DNA from: Treponema_B putidum
Lineage (GTDB): Bacteria; Spirochaetota; Spirochaetia; Treponematales; Treponemataceae
Assembly (NCBI RefSeq): GCF_007830595.1
Contig: NZ_VLLD01000001.1
Length of the DNA stretch: 64,000 nt
Reading direction: 5' to 3' (one strand)
Within the stretch, counting starts at the first letter, position 1; every line of letters begins with the position of its first letter. Below, one piece after another: positions 1 to 6,701 of this stretch. Below the pieces are notes generated by a model. It was given only the letters and a program-made list of their open reading frames with translations, ran no database searches and was not told the origin of the DNA. Position numbers and translations under genes: made by a program.

Positions 1-564
1 GTCATGGAGGGGTATTATAGGGACGGTGCGGACGGCGTTCACGAGCGACCGGGAGATCATGAATCTTCCGTGTCATGGGAGGGAAAACCTTTGCCGTATT
101 TGCCTTATGCTTACAGACATCCGGAGTATTGGAAAAAAATTAAAGAAGAGTCCAAAGCGGGCGGTGATTTGATTGCGGCTCGAAAGATGTTTGAGGAATC
201 GGAACGTCGTCATCCCGTCACCGAAGAAGAAACGATTAAAATTGAACGTATTCACGGAAAGGTGGTCTGTATCGGAGCGGAAGATGACGTTTTGTGGGAT
301 ACCTGCAAATATATTCAAAGAATGCAGCGGAGACTGGAACGGCTCCCACACAACTGTGATTTTGAGGCATTGACTTATGAACACGGTACACATTTTGTGT
401 TTCCGGAGTCCATGTTGAAGCGGATATTTCCGATCGGTTCGGGCCTTCTCCTTCGACTCATGTTCAAGGCGGCACGAGAATATCCGAAGGAATGTAAAGA
501 GACAAGGTTGGATATTGACAGGAGACTTATGCGGATAATCAGTAAATGGTCAAACGAAAAATAA
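1..564 (+). CDS. Acyl-CoA thioesterase/BAAT C-terminal domain protein, 5' truncated by window edge
   Basis: The visible 186+ residues read like the C-terminal alpha/beta-hydrolase half of the BAAT/acyl-CoA thioester hydrolase family. Family signs are the stretch I-x-G-x-V-V-C-I-G-A-E-D-D-x-L-W at about residues 84-98, which matches the acid-bearing strand, and the G-T-H-F-V-F-P-E segment near residue 125 that carries the expected catalytic His. The reading frame is open to base 1, so the first ATG at position 4 is probably internal and the nucleophile elbow lies outside the window. A putative hairpin terminator follows at 593-626. The substrate cannot be told. Base composition is more GC-rich than most of the window, like the 2.1-6.3 kb block. 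Confidence 0.7.
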   Translation, partial: VMEGYYRDGADGVHERPGDHESSVSWEGKPLPYLPYAYRHPEYWKKIKEESKAGGDLIAARKMFEESERRHPVTEEETIKIERIHGKVVCIGAEDDVLWDTCKYIQRMQRRLERLPHNCDFEALTYEHGTHFVFPESMLKRIFPIGSGLLLRLMFKAAREYPKECKETRLDIDRRLMRIISKWSNEK

Positions 565-592
565 AAGAAAAGCCATTACTTCCCGACTTAAT

Positions 593-626
593 GACATCGG
601 TCTTTAACCGAGGCTGTCGATTTTTT
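593..626 (+). terminator. Putative Rho-independent terminator after thioesterase
   Basis: A short interrupted stem (GACA...CGGT pairing with ACCG...TGTC, 593-618) is followed by a run of six T. It lies 30 bases behind the thioesterase stop. The stem is imperfect, so confidence is moderate. Confidence 0.45.
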
Positions 627-640
627 AATTGAATGGATGG

Positions 641-700
641 TTGACAACGAATATCTTTTATGGCATAATATCGTCGGCACTCATTAAGAAGGAGTGCTAA
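641..700 (+). promoter_or_regulatory. Sigma-70 promoter with CIRCE (HrcA) operator
   Basis: A near-consensus promoter (TTGACA at 641-646, 17-base spacer, CATAAT at 664-669) runs directly into a CIRCE-type inverted repeat. The right arm GAGTGCTAA (692-700) is perfect, the spacer is exactly nine bases (683-691), and the left arm 674-682 matches TTAGCACTC in seven of nine positions. CIRCE is the binding site of the heat-shock repressor HrcA and normally precedes groESL or hrcA-grpE-dnaK. Here the downstream sequence is a broken VapC-like gene, so the promoter appears displaced from its usual partner. A good ribosome site (GAGGGGTG, 709-716) precedes the ATG at 723. Confidence 0.75.
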
Positions 701-722
701 CAATAAAGAGGGGTGAATAAAG

Positions 723-927
723 ATGGAAAAAAAACAGTTTCAAGAGAATCTCCGAATTAATAAATAAATATTCCGACAGGCCAATGGATTTTGCAGCTGC
801 AACATTGGTAGCCGCAGCAGAAGAGCGAGAAATCAATCGGATAATCAGTATAGATTCGGATTTTGATATTTACCGTCTGCACGGTAAATTAAAGATAGAA
901 AATATATTTAAAAAGAGATTGAAATAA
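723..927 (+). pseudogene. VapC-type PIN toxin C-terminal remnant, frameshifted after the start codon
   Basis: From 733 to 927 one frame encodes a typical VapC C-terminus: a Y-S-D-R-P-M-D-F-A segment followed by A-T-L-V-A-A-A-E-E and I-D-S-D-F-D-I-Y-R, which supply the later acidic residues of the PIN fold. The N-terminal half of the roughly 130-residue toxin is missing. The ATG at 723, behind a good ribosome site and the CIRCE promoter, is in a different frame and meets a stop after 14 codons. The two frames are separated by a run of eight A (727-734); one A fewer would give an uninterrupted 67-codon ORF. It is either decayed or a slippage-prone short gene. Confidence 0.6.
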
Positions 928-1112
928 GCTCCCACAATTACATATCATATTCTTTGAACTTATAACTAAATGTTCAGCTTCTTTAAAATCTTTTTTGTTG
1001 TATGTTATTATAAAAACTTACTGTTAGAATGAATCGCAAGTTCTAATATGTGATCATCATGAGAATCTTTTAAATATGGTTTCCGCAAATAAAAAAGTTT
1101 TATCTTCTTTCC
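928..1112 (-). pseudogene. PIN_3 family (COG1569-like) toxin remnant
   Basis: On the minus strand two adjacent frames together spell the C-terminal half of a PIN_3 toxin: a Y-L-R-K-P-Y-L-K-D segment, then D-D-H-I-L-E-L-A, then after a frameshift I-I-T-Y-N-K-K-D-F-K-E-A-E-H. In intact relatives this region reads as WRP(F/Y)LKDPDDDxxLELA...IVTxNKKDF. There is no start codon, the N-terminus is absent and the reading frame is broken near 1017, so this is a relic. It sits head-to-head with the VapC remnant upstream. Confidence 0.55.
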
Positions 1113-1156
1113 GATACAACAAAGGCTTGAATTTGAGAATTTTTAGGGAGAAAAAT

Positions 1157-1555
1157 TTAAAAATTTATAAATTTATAGTCAAATATTTTTTGCAATTTAG
1201 CTATTGTCTTTAGGGTCGGATTTGTCTTTTTAGGATTCTCTAAATTCTGATATTGCTGATATGATATATTGAGTTTATCTGCTACTTCAATTTGTGTTTT
1301 ATTTCCTCGGTTTTTACGCAGCATAATAGCAAATGCAATATTAGGTTCAACTTCAACAGCATATTTAGAGATAAAATTGGGAAGCGGTATTTTGATTCCA
1401 CGCGATGTTTCACTTTCTAAAACTCCGTTTAATGCTTCTCCGGCCATTTCTAAGGCTTCTTTTTTTGTATTGCCGAAAGTAAAGACATGCGGCAGATCAG
1501 GAAAAGCAACATAATAAACTCCGTCTTCTTTTTTTAATGTACAGCAGTATTTCAT
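1157..1555 (-). CDS. hicB: HicB family antitoxin with C-terminal XRE-type HTH
   Basis: A 132-residue protein with the HicB partial-RNase-H fold at residues 1-70 (Y-Y-V-A-F-P-D-L-P-x-V-F-T-F-G followed by the A-x-E-A-L helix) and an XRE-like helix-turn-helix at about 80-132 (T-Q-I-E-V-A-D-K-L-N-I-S-Y-Q-Q-Y). It should neutralise the HicA RNase encoded just upstream and bind the operon promoter. A GTG codon at 1561 overlaps the hicA stop, but the ATG at 1555 is better placed, five bases after AAGGAG, and is chosen here. Cotranscribed with hicA. Confidence 0.88.
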   Translation of the reverse strand: MKYCCTLKKEDGVYYVAFPDLPHVFTFGNTKKEALEMAGEALNGVLESETSRGIKIPLPNFISKYAVEVEPNIAFAIMLRKNRGNKTQIEVADKLNISYQQYQNLENPKKTNPTLKTIAKLQKIFDYKFINF

Positions 1556-1557
1556 AA

Positions 1558-1740
1558 TCACTCCTTAATTCCGGCAAGGCGGAAAATATTTTTTACAGTG
1601 CCTATCGGTAAGTCTTTGTTTCCGTGAACAGGTACAGGAATAGTTTTGTCATCTTTAATAAAGATATGATGTGAACCTTTTATTCTATCAATAGTCCATC
1701 CATTTTTCTTTAATATTTTGGTTATTTCTCTACCTGTCAT
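1558..1740 (-). CDS. hicA: HicA family mRNA interferase toxin
   Basis: A 60-residue HicA of standard length: M-T-G-R-E-I at the start, G-W-x-x-D-R-I-K-G-S-H-H-I-F in the middle with the catalytic His of the dsRBD-like fold, then P-V-P-V-H and I-G-T-V-K-N-I near the end. An in-frame ATG at 1755 would add five residues but lies inside the promoter, so the ATG at 1740 is preferred. No Shine-Dalgarno precedes it, and the -10 box ends seven bases upstream, so the mRNA is predicted to be leaderless. The gene overlaps the hicB region by a few bases. Confidence 0.88.
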   Translation of the reverse strand: MTGREITKILKKNGWTIDRIKGSHHIFIKDDKTIPVPVHGNKDLPIGTVKNIFRLAGIKE

Positions 1741-1746
1741 ATTTAA

Positions 1747-1775
1747 ATAATACAATATATAAGTTGTGTTGTCAA
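1747..1775 (-). promoter_or_regulatory. hicAB promoter, predicted leaderless
   Basis: On the minus strand TTGACA (1775-1770) is followed by a 17-base spacer and TATTAT (1752-1747). The hicA ATG begins at 1740, exactly where transcription would be expected to start. The same geometry is seen at the other hicA locus (37656-37684). Confidence 0.7.
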
Positions 1776-1868
1776 GGTATGAGAATAAATTTAGAAGAAT
1801 TACAAAATGCCCTTAAAGCAAAATTACAGATTGGGGTGTAGACAAATTAAATTGCGGAGGCACTGTGA

Positions 1869-2114
1869 ATGAAAAATGCCGTTATATATACACGGGAGTA
1901 TCTTTCCTATGTTAGAAAAAATCCTATAACTTGGGACATTTCTACCGCTATTCTTTACGGTAAAAAATATGATATAATCTCTTTAAAAGCTATGACTGAT
2001 TTTGCAAATAAAATACATGCAGATTTAACGGTTTTTGATGATGGCGAACATTGGTTTCATACGGAAGAACAAATGAATTTTTTAGATAATTGGTTTAAAA
2101 AATTTATTTGCTGA
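1869..2114 (+). pseudogene. Alpha/beta hydrolase C-terminal fragment
   Basis: These 81 codons match only the last third of a small alpha/beta hydrolase: T-A-I-L-Y-G-K near residue 28 for the strand before the catalytic acid, and D-G-E-H-W-F-H-T-E-E-Q near 58-68 for the catalytic His. The nucleophile elbow and oxyanion region are missing. Just upstream an 18-codon ORF (1780-1842) and stops in all frames show no recognisable N-terminal half. It is most likely a remnant rather than a working enzyme. Confidence 0.55.
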
Positions 2115-2145
2115 TTTACGGTTTCTTAATTCAAGGAGAAAAAAT

Positions 2146-2664
2146 ATGATTAACATAAGAATAGCAGACCATAAGGATGCCGAACAGGTTGCTCTTATTG
2201 CAGAAAAAACATTCAGAGAAACTTTTGGCGCATTTAATACAAAAGAAGATATGGACGAACACTGCAAAAAAAGTTACGGTGCGGAAATTCAGCAAGGCGA
2301 AATTGCCGACACAAACAAATGCACTCTTGTCTGCGGAGAGGATAACAAAATCATCGGTTATGCACAAATCAATTGGAACAAGAGTTTTGAAGTCATTCAT
2401 GGTAGTCCTCAGGCGGAAATACAGCGGATTTATATCGCAAAAGACAGGCACGGAACGGGTGCTGCACAGGAACTTATGCGGGTTATTATCGGTATGGTAA
2501 GGCAGCGGAAGATTCGGCATGTCTGGCTCGGCGTGTGGGAAAAAAATCCGCGTGCGATCGCATTTTACAAAAAGTTCGGCTTTGTAGAAACCGGCGAACA
2601 CGTTTTTTTACTCGGTAGCGACCCGCAGCGGGACATTATTTTGCACAAGGCTTTGGAAGAGTGA
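2146..2664 (+). CDS. GNAT family N-acetyltransferase (PaiA-like)
   Basis: A full-length 172-residue GNAT enzyme. The acetyl-CoA binding motif A is seen at about 93-110 (I-Q-R-I-Y-I-x-K-D-x-x-G-T-G), followed by V-W-L-G-V-W-E-K-N-P-R-A-I-A-F-Y-K-K-F-G-F at about 124-145, a hallmark of the PaiA/spermidine-type subgroup. AAGGAG lies seven bases before the ATG. The acceptor substrate is unknown; PaiA homologues acetylate polyamines. It stands alone, and its GC content is higher than that of the following AT-rich regions. Confidence 0.85.
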   Translation: MINIRIADHKDAEQVALIAEKTFRETFGAFNTKEDMDEHCKKSYGAEIQQGEIADTNKCTLVCGEDNKIIGYAQINWNKSFEVIHGSPQAEIQRIYIAKDRHGTGAAQELMRVIIGMVRQRKIRHVWLGVWEKNPRAIAFYKKFGFVETGEHVFLLGSDPQRDIILHKALEE

Positions 2665-2726
2665 ATCAGCAGCGGATATCTAACGGAAAGAGCCTTTTAC
2701 TTGTACCACACGCTAATCAAAAACGT

Positions 2727-3707
2727 TTACATCTCCACAACGATTTTTCCGTTTACCTTACCGCCGTCACATGCTGCGCAGGCTAGGCTAATATCGCGGA
2801 ACGCAAAGCGCTCTCCTATAAGCGGCTGCAAGTTATGTTTTGTTAAAAAGCTGAAAATCGAATCGATGTCGGCTTGTACGGGAAAATTGCTATGAAATCC
2901 GGTCAGATACACACCGGCGGGAATTTCTTTTATAGGATTAAAACCTTCCATCTCAAACACGCCGCCGAGTACGCCCGTATTGCACACAATTCCTCCTGCG
3001 GTCATGCACCACATGGTATCCCGCAAGGTTTTACAGCCTACCAGTTCCAGCGCTTTGGTAAAGCGGCTTTTATATGTTTCGCTTAAATTGCCGGTATCCA
3101 AGATACACTCATCGGCACCGGCATCTTGCAGCAGTTGCAGTTTGCTTTCACGGTGTGTTGTCGCTGAAACACGGCAGCCGAGTGCTTTTGCAATTTGGAT
3201 TGTCGCATAGCCGAGTGCACAGGTGCCGCCGCGGATTAAGAGCGTGTCGTCTTTTTGTAAACGCAGGCAGTGGAACAGCGAACCCCATGCGGTAAAATAT
3301 GTTTCGGGAACGGCGGCAATATCCGTCCATGCCATATCGGACTGTATTGCAAAAACATGGTGGGTAGGAAGCAGGGCGTATTCTGCATAGCTGCCGTTGA
3401 AGCTGCGTCCCATGCCGCCCATCAGAGCAACCACTTTTTGTCCGGCGGAAAAAGACGAATCGGAAGCGTCGGCTATTTCGCCGGCGCACTCGATTCCGGG
3501 TATAATAGTTTTTTGTATGTAGTCATGTTTAATTTCAAACTGCCGTAGAATTTGTTCGGAATGATTGAGTCCGAACGCATGGATTTTTACCAGCACCCAT
3601 CCGCTTTTTACGGCGGGTACGGGAACATCGGTTAGCATAATCTCGTCTGCAGCGGCCGGTTTAGTCAACACAACGGCTTTCATAGTATGGGGTATGGTAT
3701 TCATCAT
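2727..3707 (-). CDS. Zinc-free MDR oxidoreductase (quinone oxidoreductase-like)
   Basis: A 326-residue medium-chain dehydrogenase/reductase. The GroES-like N-terminal domain covers about 10-125 (G-L-N-H-S-E, I-P-G-I-E-C-A-G-E-I). The Rossmann part follows, with L-I-R-G-G-T-C-A-L-G-Y-A-T-I-Q-I-A at about 157-173 as the NADPH-binding turn. The Cys/His ligands of zinc alcohol dehydrogenases are absent, so it is probably a zinc-independent NADPH-dependent quinone or enone reductase. AAGGAG precedes the ATG. It follows the radical SAM gene on the same strand after an 84-base gap; whether it belongs to the RiPP system is open. Confidence 0.85.
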   Translation of the reverse strand: MMNTIPHTMKAVVLTKPAAADEIMLTDVPVPAVKSGWVLVKIHAFGLNHSEQILRQFEIKHDYIQKTIIPGIECAGEIADASDSSFSAGQKVVALMGGMGRSFNGSYAEYALLPTHHVFAIQSDMAWTDIAAVPETYFTAWGSLFHCLRLQKDDTLLIRGGTCALGYATIQIAKALGCRVSATTHRESKLQLLQDAGADECILDTGNLSETYKSRFTKALELVGCKTLRDTMWCMTAGGIVCNTGVLGGVFEMEGFNPIKEIPAGVYLTGFHSNFPVQADIDSIFSFLTKHNLQPLIGERFAFRDISLACAACDGGKVNGKIVVEM

Positions 3708-3791
3708 AAACTCCTTGAAGTATGGGTATTATTAAAAACTAAAATTTTTAGAAATTCTCTATGAAAATTAAAATGCTAAAAAATTTTTTCC

Positions 3792-4877
3792 TCATGTAAC
3801 TTTTTTCCAGCATTGGGGATCGGTGGCGTAGAAATCTCCGCCGCAGCTTCCGCTCGCAACGGCAGGGCATCCGCGGCAGTACGGGAGCAGTTCGCATTTT
3901 GAGCACTTGCTGAATTTTCCGTAGTCGCGATAAGCTTCCATTCGTGTTCCTGTCCATACATCACTCAGCCGGTCGGTATAGGCATTTCCTACACAGCTGT
4001 TTGCAACTCGGCGGCAGGCGTAAATATCGCCGGTAGGTAAAATGGTGATATGACAGTTTCCGCAGTTGCAGCCGCCGTAAATAATCAATTCATCCTGATT
4101 GGACGAAGTACCGTTATGTGCAGGAGTGTTAGGGGGCAATGTTAATCGGCCGTGTTCATAGTCGAAAAGCGTCCATAGGTGATCTTTTCTATTAAAATAG
4201 GTTTTGCAGTCCCGGTTTTCATAAGCGGTGTAGATATCATCAATCTTTTCAAGAAAATCCCGGTACCGTTCAGGAGCGATATACCAATCGCTTTCTTCGT
4301 TGCCCTTGCCGTCACTTGTAGGAACATACCTTGCAAACGCATACACCTGTGCTTCGGCAGCGACAACGGCATCGATTATCGCCGGAATTTCATCGATGTT
4401 TGTACCGCTGACTGTTGTCATAATCACACTTGTTATGCCGGCATCATTGATAACTTTGATTTTTTCCAGAGTTGTTTTAAAACTGCCAGGTTTTCTGAAC
4501 CAATCATGCGTGTGCTCCATACCGTCGATACTCATCTGATATTTATCGCATCCGTACTCACGCATTTTCTTACATACGGCATCCGTCAGATGGAAGGGAT
4601 TTCCCATAAGGGTAAAAGGAATGTCATGGGCTTTCATAAGCGAAAGCAAATCCCAAAAGTGAGGATGCAGAATCGGATCACCGCCTGTGATATAAAAATA
4701 GGGAAGACGATTGAATGTTTTGCAAAATTCCAACGCATTATAAAAAACATGCTCCATCCGTTCACGGTTCATCGTTACTAAAGCGGGATGTCCTTCCGCA
4801 AAGATATAGCAATGTTTACAGCGTTGGTCGCATTCGTCGGTGATATGCCACTGAAAGGCAAAATACTGTTGAGCCAT
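3792..4877 (-). CDS. Radical SAM/SPASM maturase, ACGX system
   Basis: A 361-residue radical SAM enzyme. The [4Fe-4S]-SAM motif C16-x3-C20-x2-C23 lies in a T-D-E-C-D-Q-R-C-K-H-C-Y context, and the G-G-D-P motif is at about 65-68. A Cys-rich SPASM domain fills residues 268-361 (C-N-C-G-N-C, then C-x2-C-x5-C-x2-C and a last C-W). The neighbouring peptide with CGSACGA repeats makes this the maturase of the in-silico-defined 'ACGX' family, presumably modifying those repeats. The ATG follows the T-run of a hairpin and has no Shine-Dalgarno, so its expression is likely limited relative to the peptide. GC is higher than the window average. Confidence 0.88.
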   Translation of the reverse strand: MAQQYFAFQWHITDECDQRCKHCYIFAEGHPALVTMNRERMEHVFYNALEFCKTFNRLPYFYITGGDPILHPHFWDLLSLMKAHDIPFTLMGNPFHLTDAVCKKMREYGCDKYQMSIDGMEHTHDWFRKPGSFKTTLEKIKVINDAGITSVIMTTVSGTNIDEIPAIIDAVVAAEAQVYAFARYVPTSDGKGNEESDWYIAPERYRDFLEKIDDIYTAYENRDCKTYFNRKDHLWTLFDYEHGRLTLPPNTPAHNGTSSNQDELIIYGGCNCGNCHITILPTGDIYACRRVANSCVGNAYTDRLSDVWTGTRMEAYRDYGKFSKCSKCELLPYCRGCPAVASGSCGGDFYATDPQCWKKVT

Positions 4878-4885
4878 GGTAGTAA

Positions 4886-4924
4886 AAAAAACGGACAGCA
4901 GCGAAAAATCTACCGTCCGCTCTA
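4886..4924 (-). terminator. Attenuator-like hairpin between peptide and maturase genes
   Basis: On the minus strand CGGAC pairs with GTCCG (extra pairs possible inside) and is followed directly by eight T. The T-run ends six bases before the maturase ATG. It looks like a Rho-independent terminator that would let the peptide gene be transcribed in excess over the maturase. Confidence 0.55.
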
Positions 4925-4937
4925 GTCTACAAATGGA

Positions 4938-5204
4938 TTATTTTCCGCCTGCTCCGCAAGCAGAACCGCATGCTGCGGGTTTCTTTTTGGGGTCTGCCGG
5001 TTTTTCAGCCCCGCAAGCAGAACCGCACGCTGCGGGTTTCTTTTTGGGGTCTGCCGGTTTTTCAGCTCCACAAGCAGAACCGCATGCCGCAGGCTTTTTT
5101 TCCGGTTTTGCAGGTTTTTCTGCCCCGCATGCAGAGCCGCACGAAGATCCCTTTTCGGGACTTGCGGTTGTTTGATTCCAATCAGCCAAGTTTGAAAGTG
5201 CCAT
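4938..5204 (-). CDS. ACGX-repeat peptide, RiPP precursor
   Basis: An 88-residue peptide. The leader M-A-L-S-N-L-A-D-W-N-Q is followed by four CGSACGA units spaced by E-K-P-A-(K/D)-P-(E/K)-K-K-P-A-A linkers; the period is 19 residues (57 bases). The ATG at 5204 is chosen over an upstream in-frame ATG because GGAGG lies five bases before it. Paired with the radical SAM/SPASM gene downstream, it is the substrate of the ACGX system. With eight Cys and a Pro/Lys-rich spacer, the product may be a repeated thioether or metal-binding peptide, but the modification is not known. The long antisense ORF over it is a shadow. Confidence 0.85.
   Translation of the reverse strand: MALSNLADWNQTTASPEKGSSCGSACGAEKPAKPEKKPAACGSACGAEKPADPKKKPAACGSACGAEKPADPKKKPAACGSACGAGGK
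4955..5140 (-). repeat. 57-bp tandem repeats inside the precursor gene
   Basis: Three full 57-base units and a partial fourth encode the CGSACGA repeats. The two inner copies are almost identical in DNA, which suggests recent unequal recombination and probable copy-number variation between strains. Confidence 0.8.
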
Positions 5205-5261
5205 ATTAGCCTCCATTACAAAGTATTATATGAATAATATAGGGTAATTCGAAAAATAATG

Positions 5262-5293
5262 CAAGAACGCACTTTTTTGTAACCGCCTATTTG
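5262..5293. repeat. Direct repeat copy 1 (tail of hxlR)
   Basis: A 32-base stretch beginning CAAGAACGCACTTTTTTGTA is found again at 6372-6403. This copy contains the last codon and stop of the hxlR gene plus its 3' flank. Confidence 0.8.
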
Positions 5294-5619
5294 GCTATAT
5301 ACTCTTTATAATAATTCCCCCATTTCTGCATTTCGGTGAGGAGAGGGCGTAGGGTTTCTCCTAAAGGAGAAAGCGAGTACTCAACTACTTTCAGCGGCTC
5401 ACTTTGAATTTCACACCGGATGATAATGCCGTCATCTTCCATTGAGCGTAGACTTTCCGTCAGAACTTTTTGGCTTATGCCGTTAAGGTCTCTCTTTAGT
5501 TCATTAAACCGCCAAGGTCTGACAAGCAAGTCCCTGATGATAAACAGTTTCCACTTACTGCCGAGTATTTGTAACGTTGTTGCTACGGGGCAGTCAGGTA
5601 AATCTTCTTTCTTTTTCAT
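5287..5619 (-). CDS. HxlR family winged-helix transcriptional regulator
   Basis: A 110-residue HxlR protein of normal length. The N-terminal D-x-P-D-C-P-V-A-T-T-L carries the conserved Cys, followed by L-G-S-K-W-K-L-F-I-I-R-D-L and R-F-N-E-L-K-R-D-L-x-G-I-S-Q-K-V-L-T-x-S-L-R, the recognition-helix region, and E-Y-S-L-S-P-L-G-E-T-L for the wing. HxlR regulators often sense reactive electrophiles or redox state through that Cys. It lies between the flavin/ferredoxin gene and the RiPP peptide gene on the same strand and may control one or both. A decayed copy of its 3' end is repeated near 6372. Confidence 0.88.
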   Translation of the reverse strand: MKKKEDLPDCPVATTLQILGSKWKLFIIRDLLVRPWRFNELKRDLNGISQKVLTESLRSMEDDGIIIRCEIQSEPLKVVEYSLSPLGETLRPLLTEMQKWGNYYKEYIAK

Positions 5620-5710
5620 ATCCCTGCCTTTTTCAAATTTGTGATTATCTTTCTTCGGATTTTTATCATGCTGTAAAAGTTAAACGAAATGCTCTGTTTT
5701 AGCGCCTCTT

Positions 5711-6328
5711 TTATGCATTTAGTTTAACTATTGCTTGCACAGGGCAATTTTCGTAGCAGCTGCCGCAGTGGAGGCAATGCTCTTGTTGGATAACAAAGGG
5801 TTGGCCCTCCGTAATGCAGTTTTGAGGACAGTTTTGTGTACATGTTCCGCATTCGATACAGGAATCCGTTATGGTGTATCCCTTTGCCGTGATTTTACCG
5901 CTGCCGATCACATAGCTTTCTCTGAAAATCGGATTTACGCCAAGATTAAAATATTCAATACTCGTATTGCGGATTTCAAATATAATTCCGATATCCCGTG
6001 TGTTTCCGGGGTAGACATTGGAAAGATAGGGCTGCTCTGAAAAAATTGTGTCAATCCAATATTTTTGTTTATCTTGCTCCGCCGGCACGGCCTTTGCCGA
6101 CAGACGGATCATCTCTTTATATCTTGTATAGCCGAGAATTTGTACCCTGCCATCAGAAAGCAATTCTTTGCAAAAATCCTTTCCTCTGGCAGTAAAAAAA
6201 TACAACGCATCCGGCTCATAATGAATGGCACTGATATTGCGTACCTGCGGATTTCCGTTGTCATCTACGGTTGCAAAGGCAAGCACACCTACATATTCTA
6301 ACTTTTCCAAACAAGTTTTTGCATCCAT
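5711..6328 (-). CDS. Pyridoxamine-phosphate-oxidase-like flavin protein fused to a 2x[4Fe-4S] ferredoxin domain
   Basis: A 205-residue fusion. Residues 1-135 resemble the FMN-binding split-barrel of the PNPOx family (G-V-L-A-F-A-T-V-D-D-N-G-N-P-Q-V-R near the start). Residues 155-205 hold two ferredoxin motifs, C-I-E-C-G-T-C-x3-C-P and C-L-H-C-G-S-C-x3-C-P. Such proteins probably pass electrons between ferredoxin-type clusters and a bound flavin. A role as electron donor for the radical SAM enzyme next door is possible but only inferred from position. It starts at ATG 6328 behind AAGGAGAAATT. Confidence 0.8.
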   Translation of the reverse strand: MDAKTCLEKLEYVGVLAFATVDDNGNPQVRNISAIHYEPDALYFFTARGKDFCKELLSDGRVQILGYTRYKEMIRLSAKAVPAEQDKQKYWIDTIFSEQPYLSNVYPGNTRDIGIIFEIRNTSIEYFNLGVNPIFRESYVIGSGKITAKGYTITDSCIECGTCTQNCPQNCITEGQPFVIQQEHCLHCGSCYENCPVQAIVKLNA

Positions 6329-6371
6329 AATTTCTCCTTGTAATTATTTTAAAATAATTTCATACATAAAA

Positions 6372-6403
6372 CAAGAACGCACTTTTTTGTAACCGCCTAT
6401 TTG
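6372..6403. repeat. Direct repeat copy 2 (decayed hxlR tail)
   Basis: This is the second copy of the 32-base repeat at 5262-5293. The adjoining bases 6404-6418 still resemble the last codons of hxlR on the minus strand but contain a stop, so this is the eroded end of a duplicated hxlR gene. The flavin/ferredoxin gene and hxlR lie between the two copies. Confidence 0.65.
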
Positions 6404-6701
6404 CCTGTCATTCTTTATAGATGACATCTAAAAACCTCAGTTTTTACAGATGCCCTATAATACATATCTCATTTACGCATTTTTGTGCAAAAACTAAGCC
6501 GCAGTTTACATAAAAGTACATCTGATTTTTATAAGGTTCAATTTCATTTCTCCTTAGGTTTTGTTTATACCATAAACCGGCAGGAGGAACAAGCCTGCTT
6601 ATATCTCAACAACATGCTGGTGCTGACGGATAAAGACTGCGGCTATTGGATTAAAAACAAAGGCGAATAAATCTAAGACAAACATCGAAAAATTGAGGCT
6701 T
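6404..6701. other. Intergenic region with a doubtful small ORF
   Basis: This 300-base stretch holds a 61-codon plus-strand ORF (6485-6670). Only its last 30 codons look protein-like (a Q-E-E-Q-A-C-L-Y-L segment, then T-D-K-D-C-G-Y-W-I-K-N-K-G-E), which suggests a gene fragment of unknown family. I see no ribosome site and do not call it a gene. Confidence 0.3.

Noticed and set aside
1780..1842. 18-codon ORF before the hydrolase fragment
   Set aside because: No ribosome site and no recognisable family; probably part of the decayed region.
4179..4781. 200-codon ORF on the plus strand
   Set aside because: It is antisense to the radical SAM gene, has no family motif or ribosome site, and reflects codon bias of the real gene.
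4955..5140. Possible CRISPR array from regular 57-bp repeats
   Set aside because: There are no unique spacers, the repeats are contiguous and in frame, and no cas genes are near.
4876..5175. Plus-strand repeat ORF across the RiPP precursor
   Set aside because: Antisense of the tandem repeats; the minus-strand frame has the leader, ribosome site and partner enzyme.
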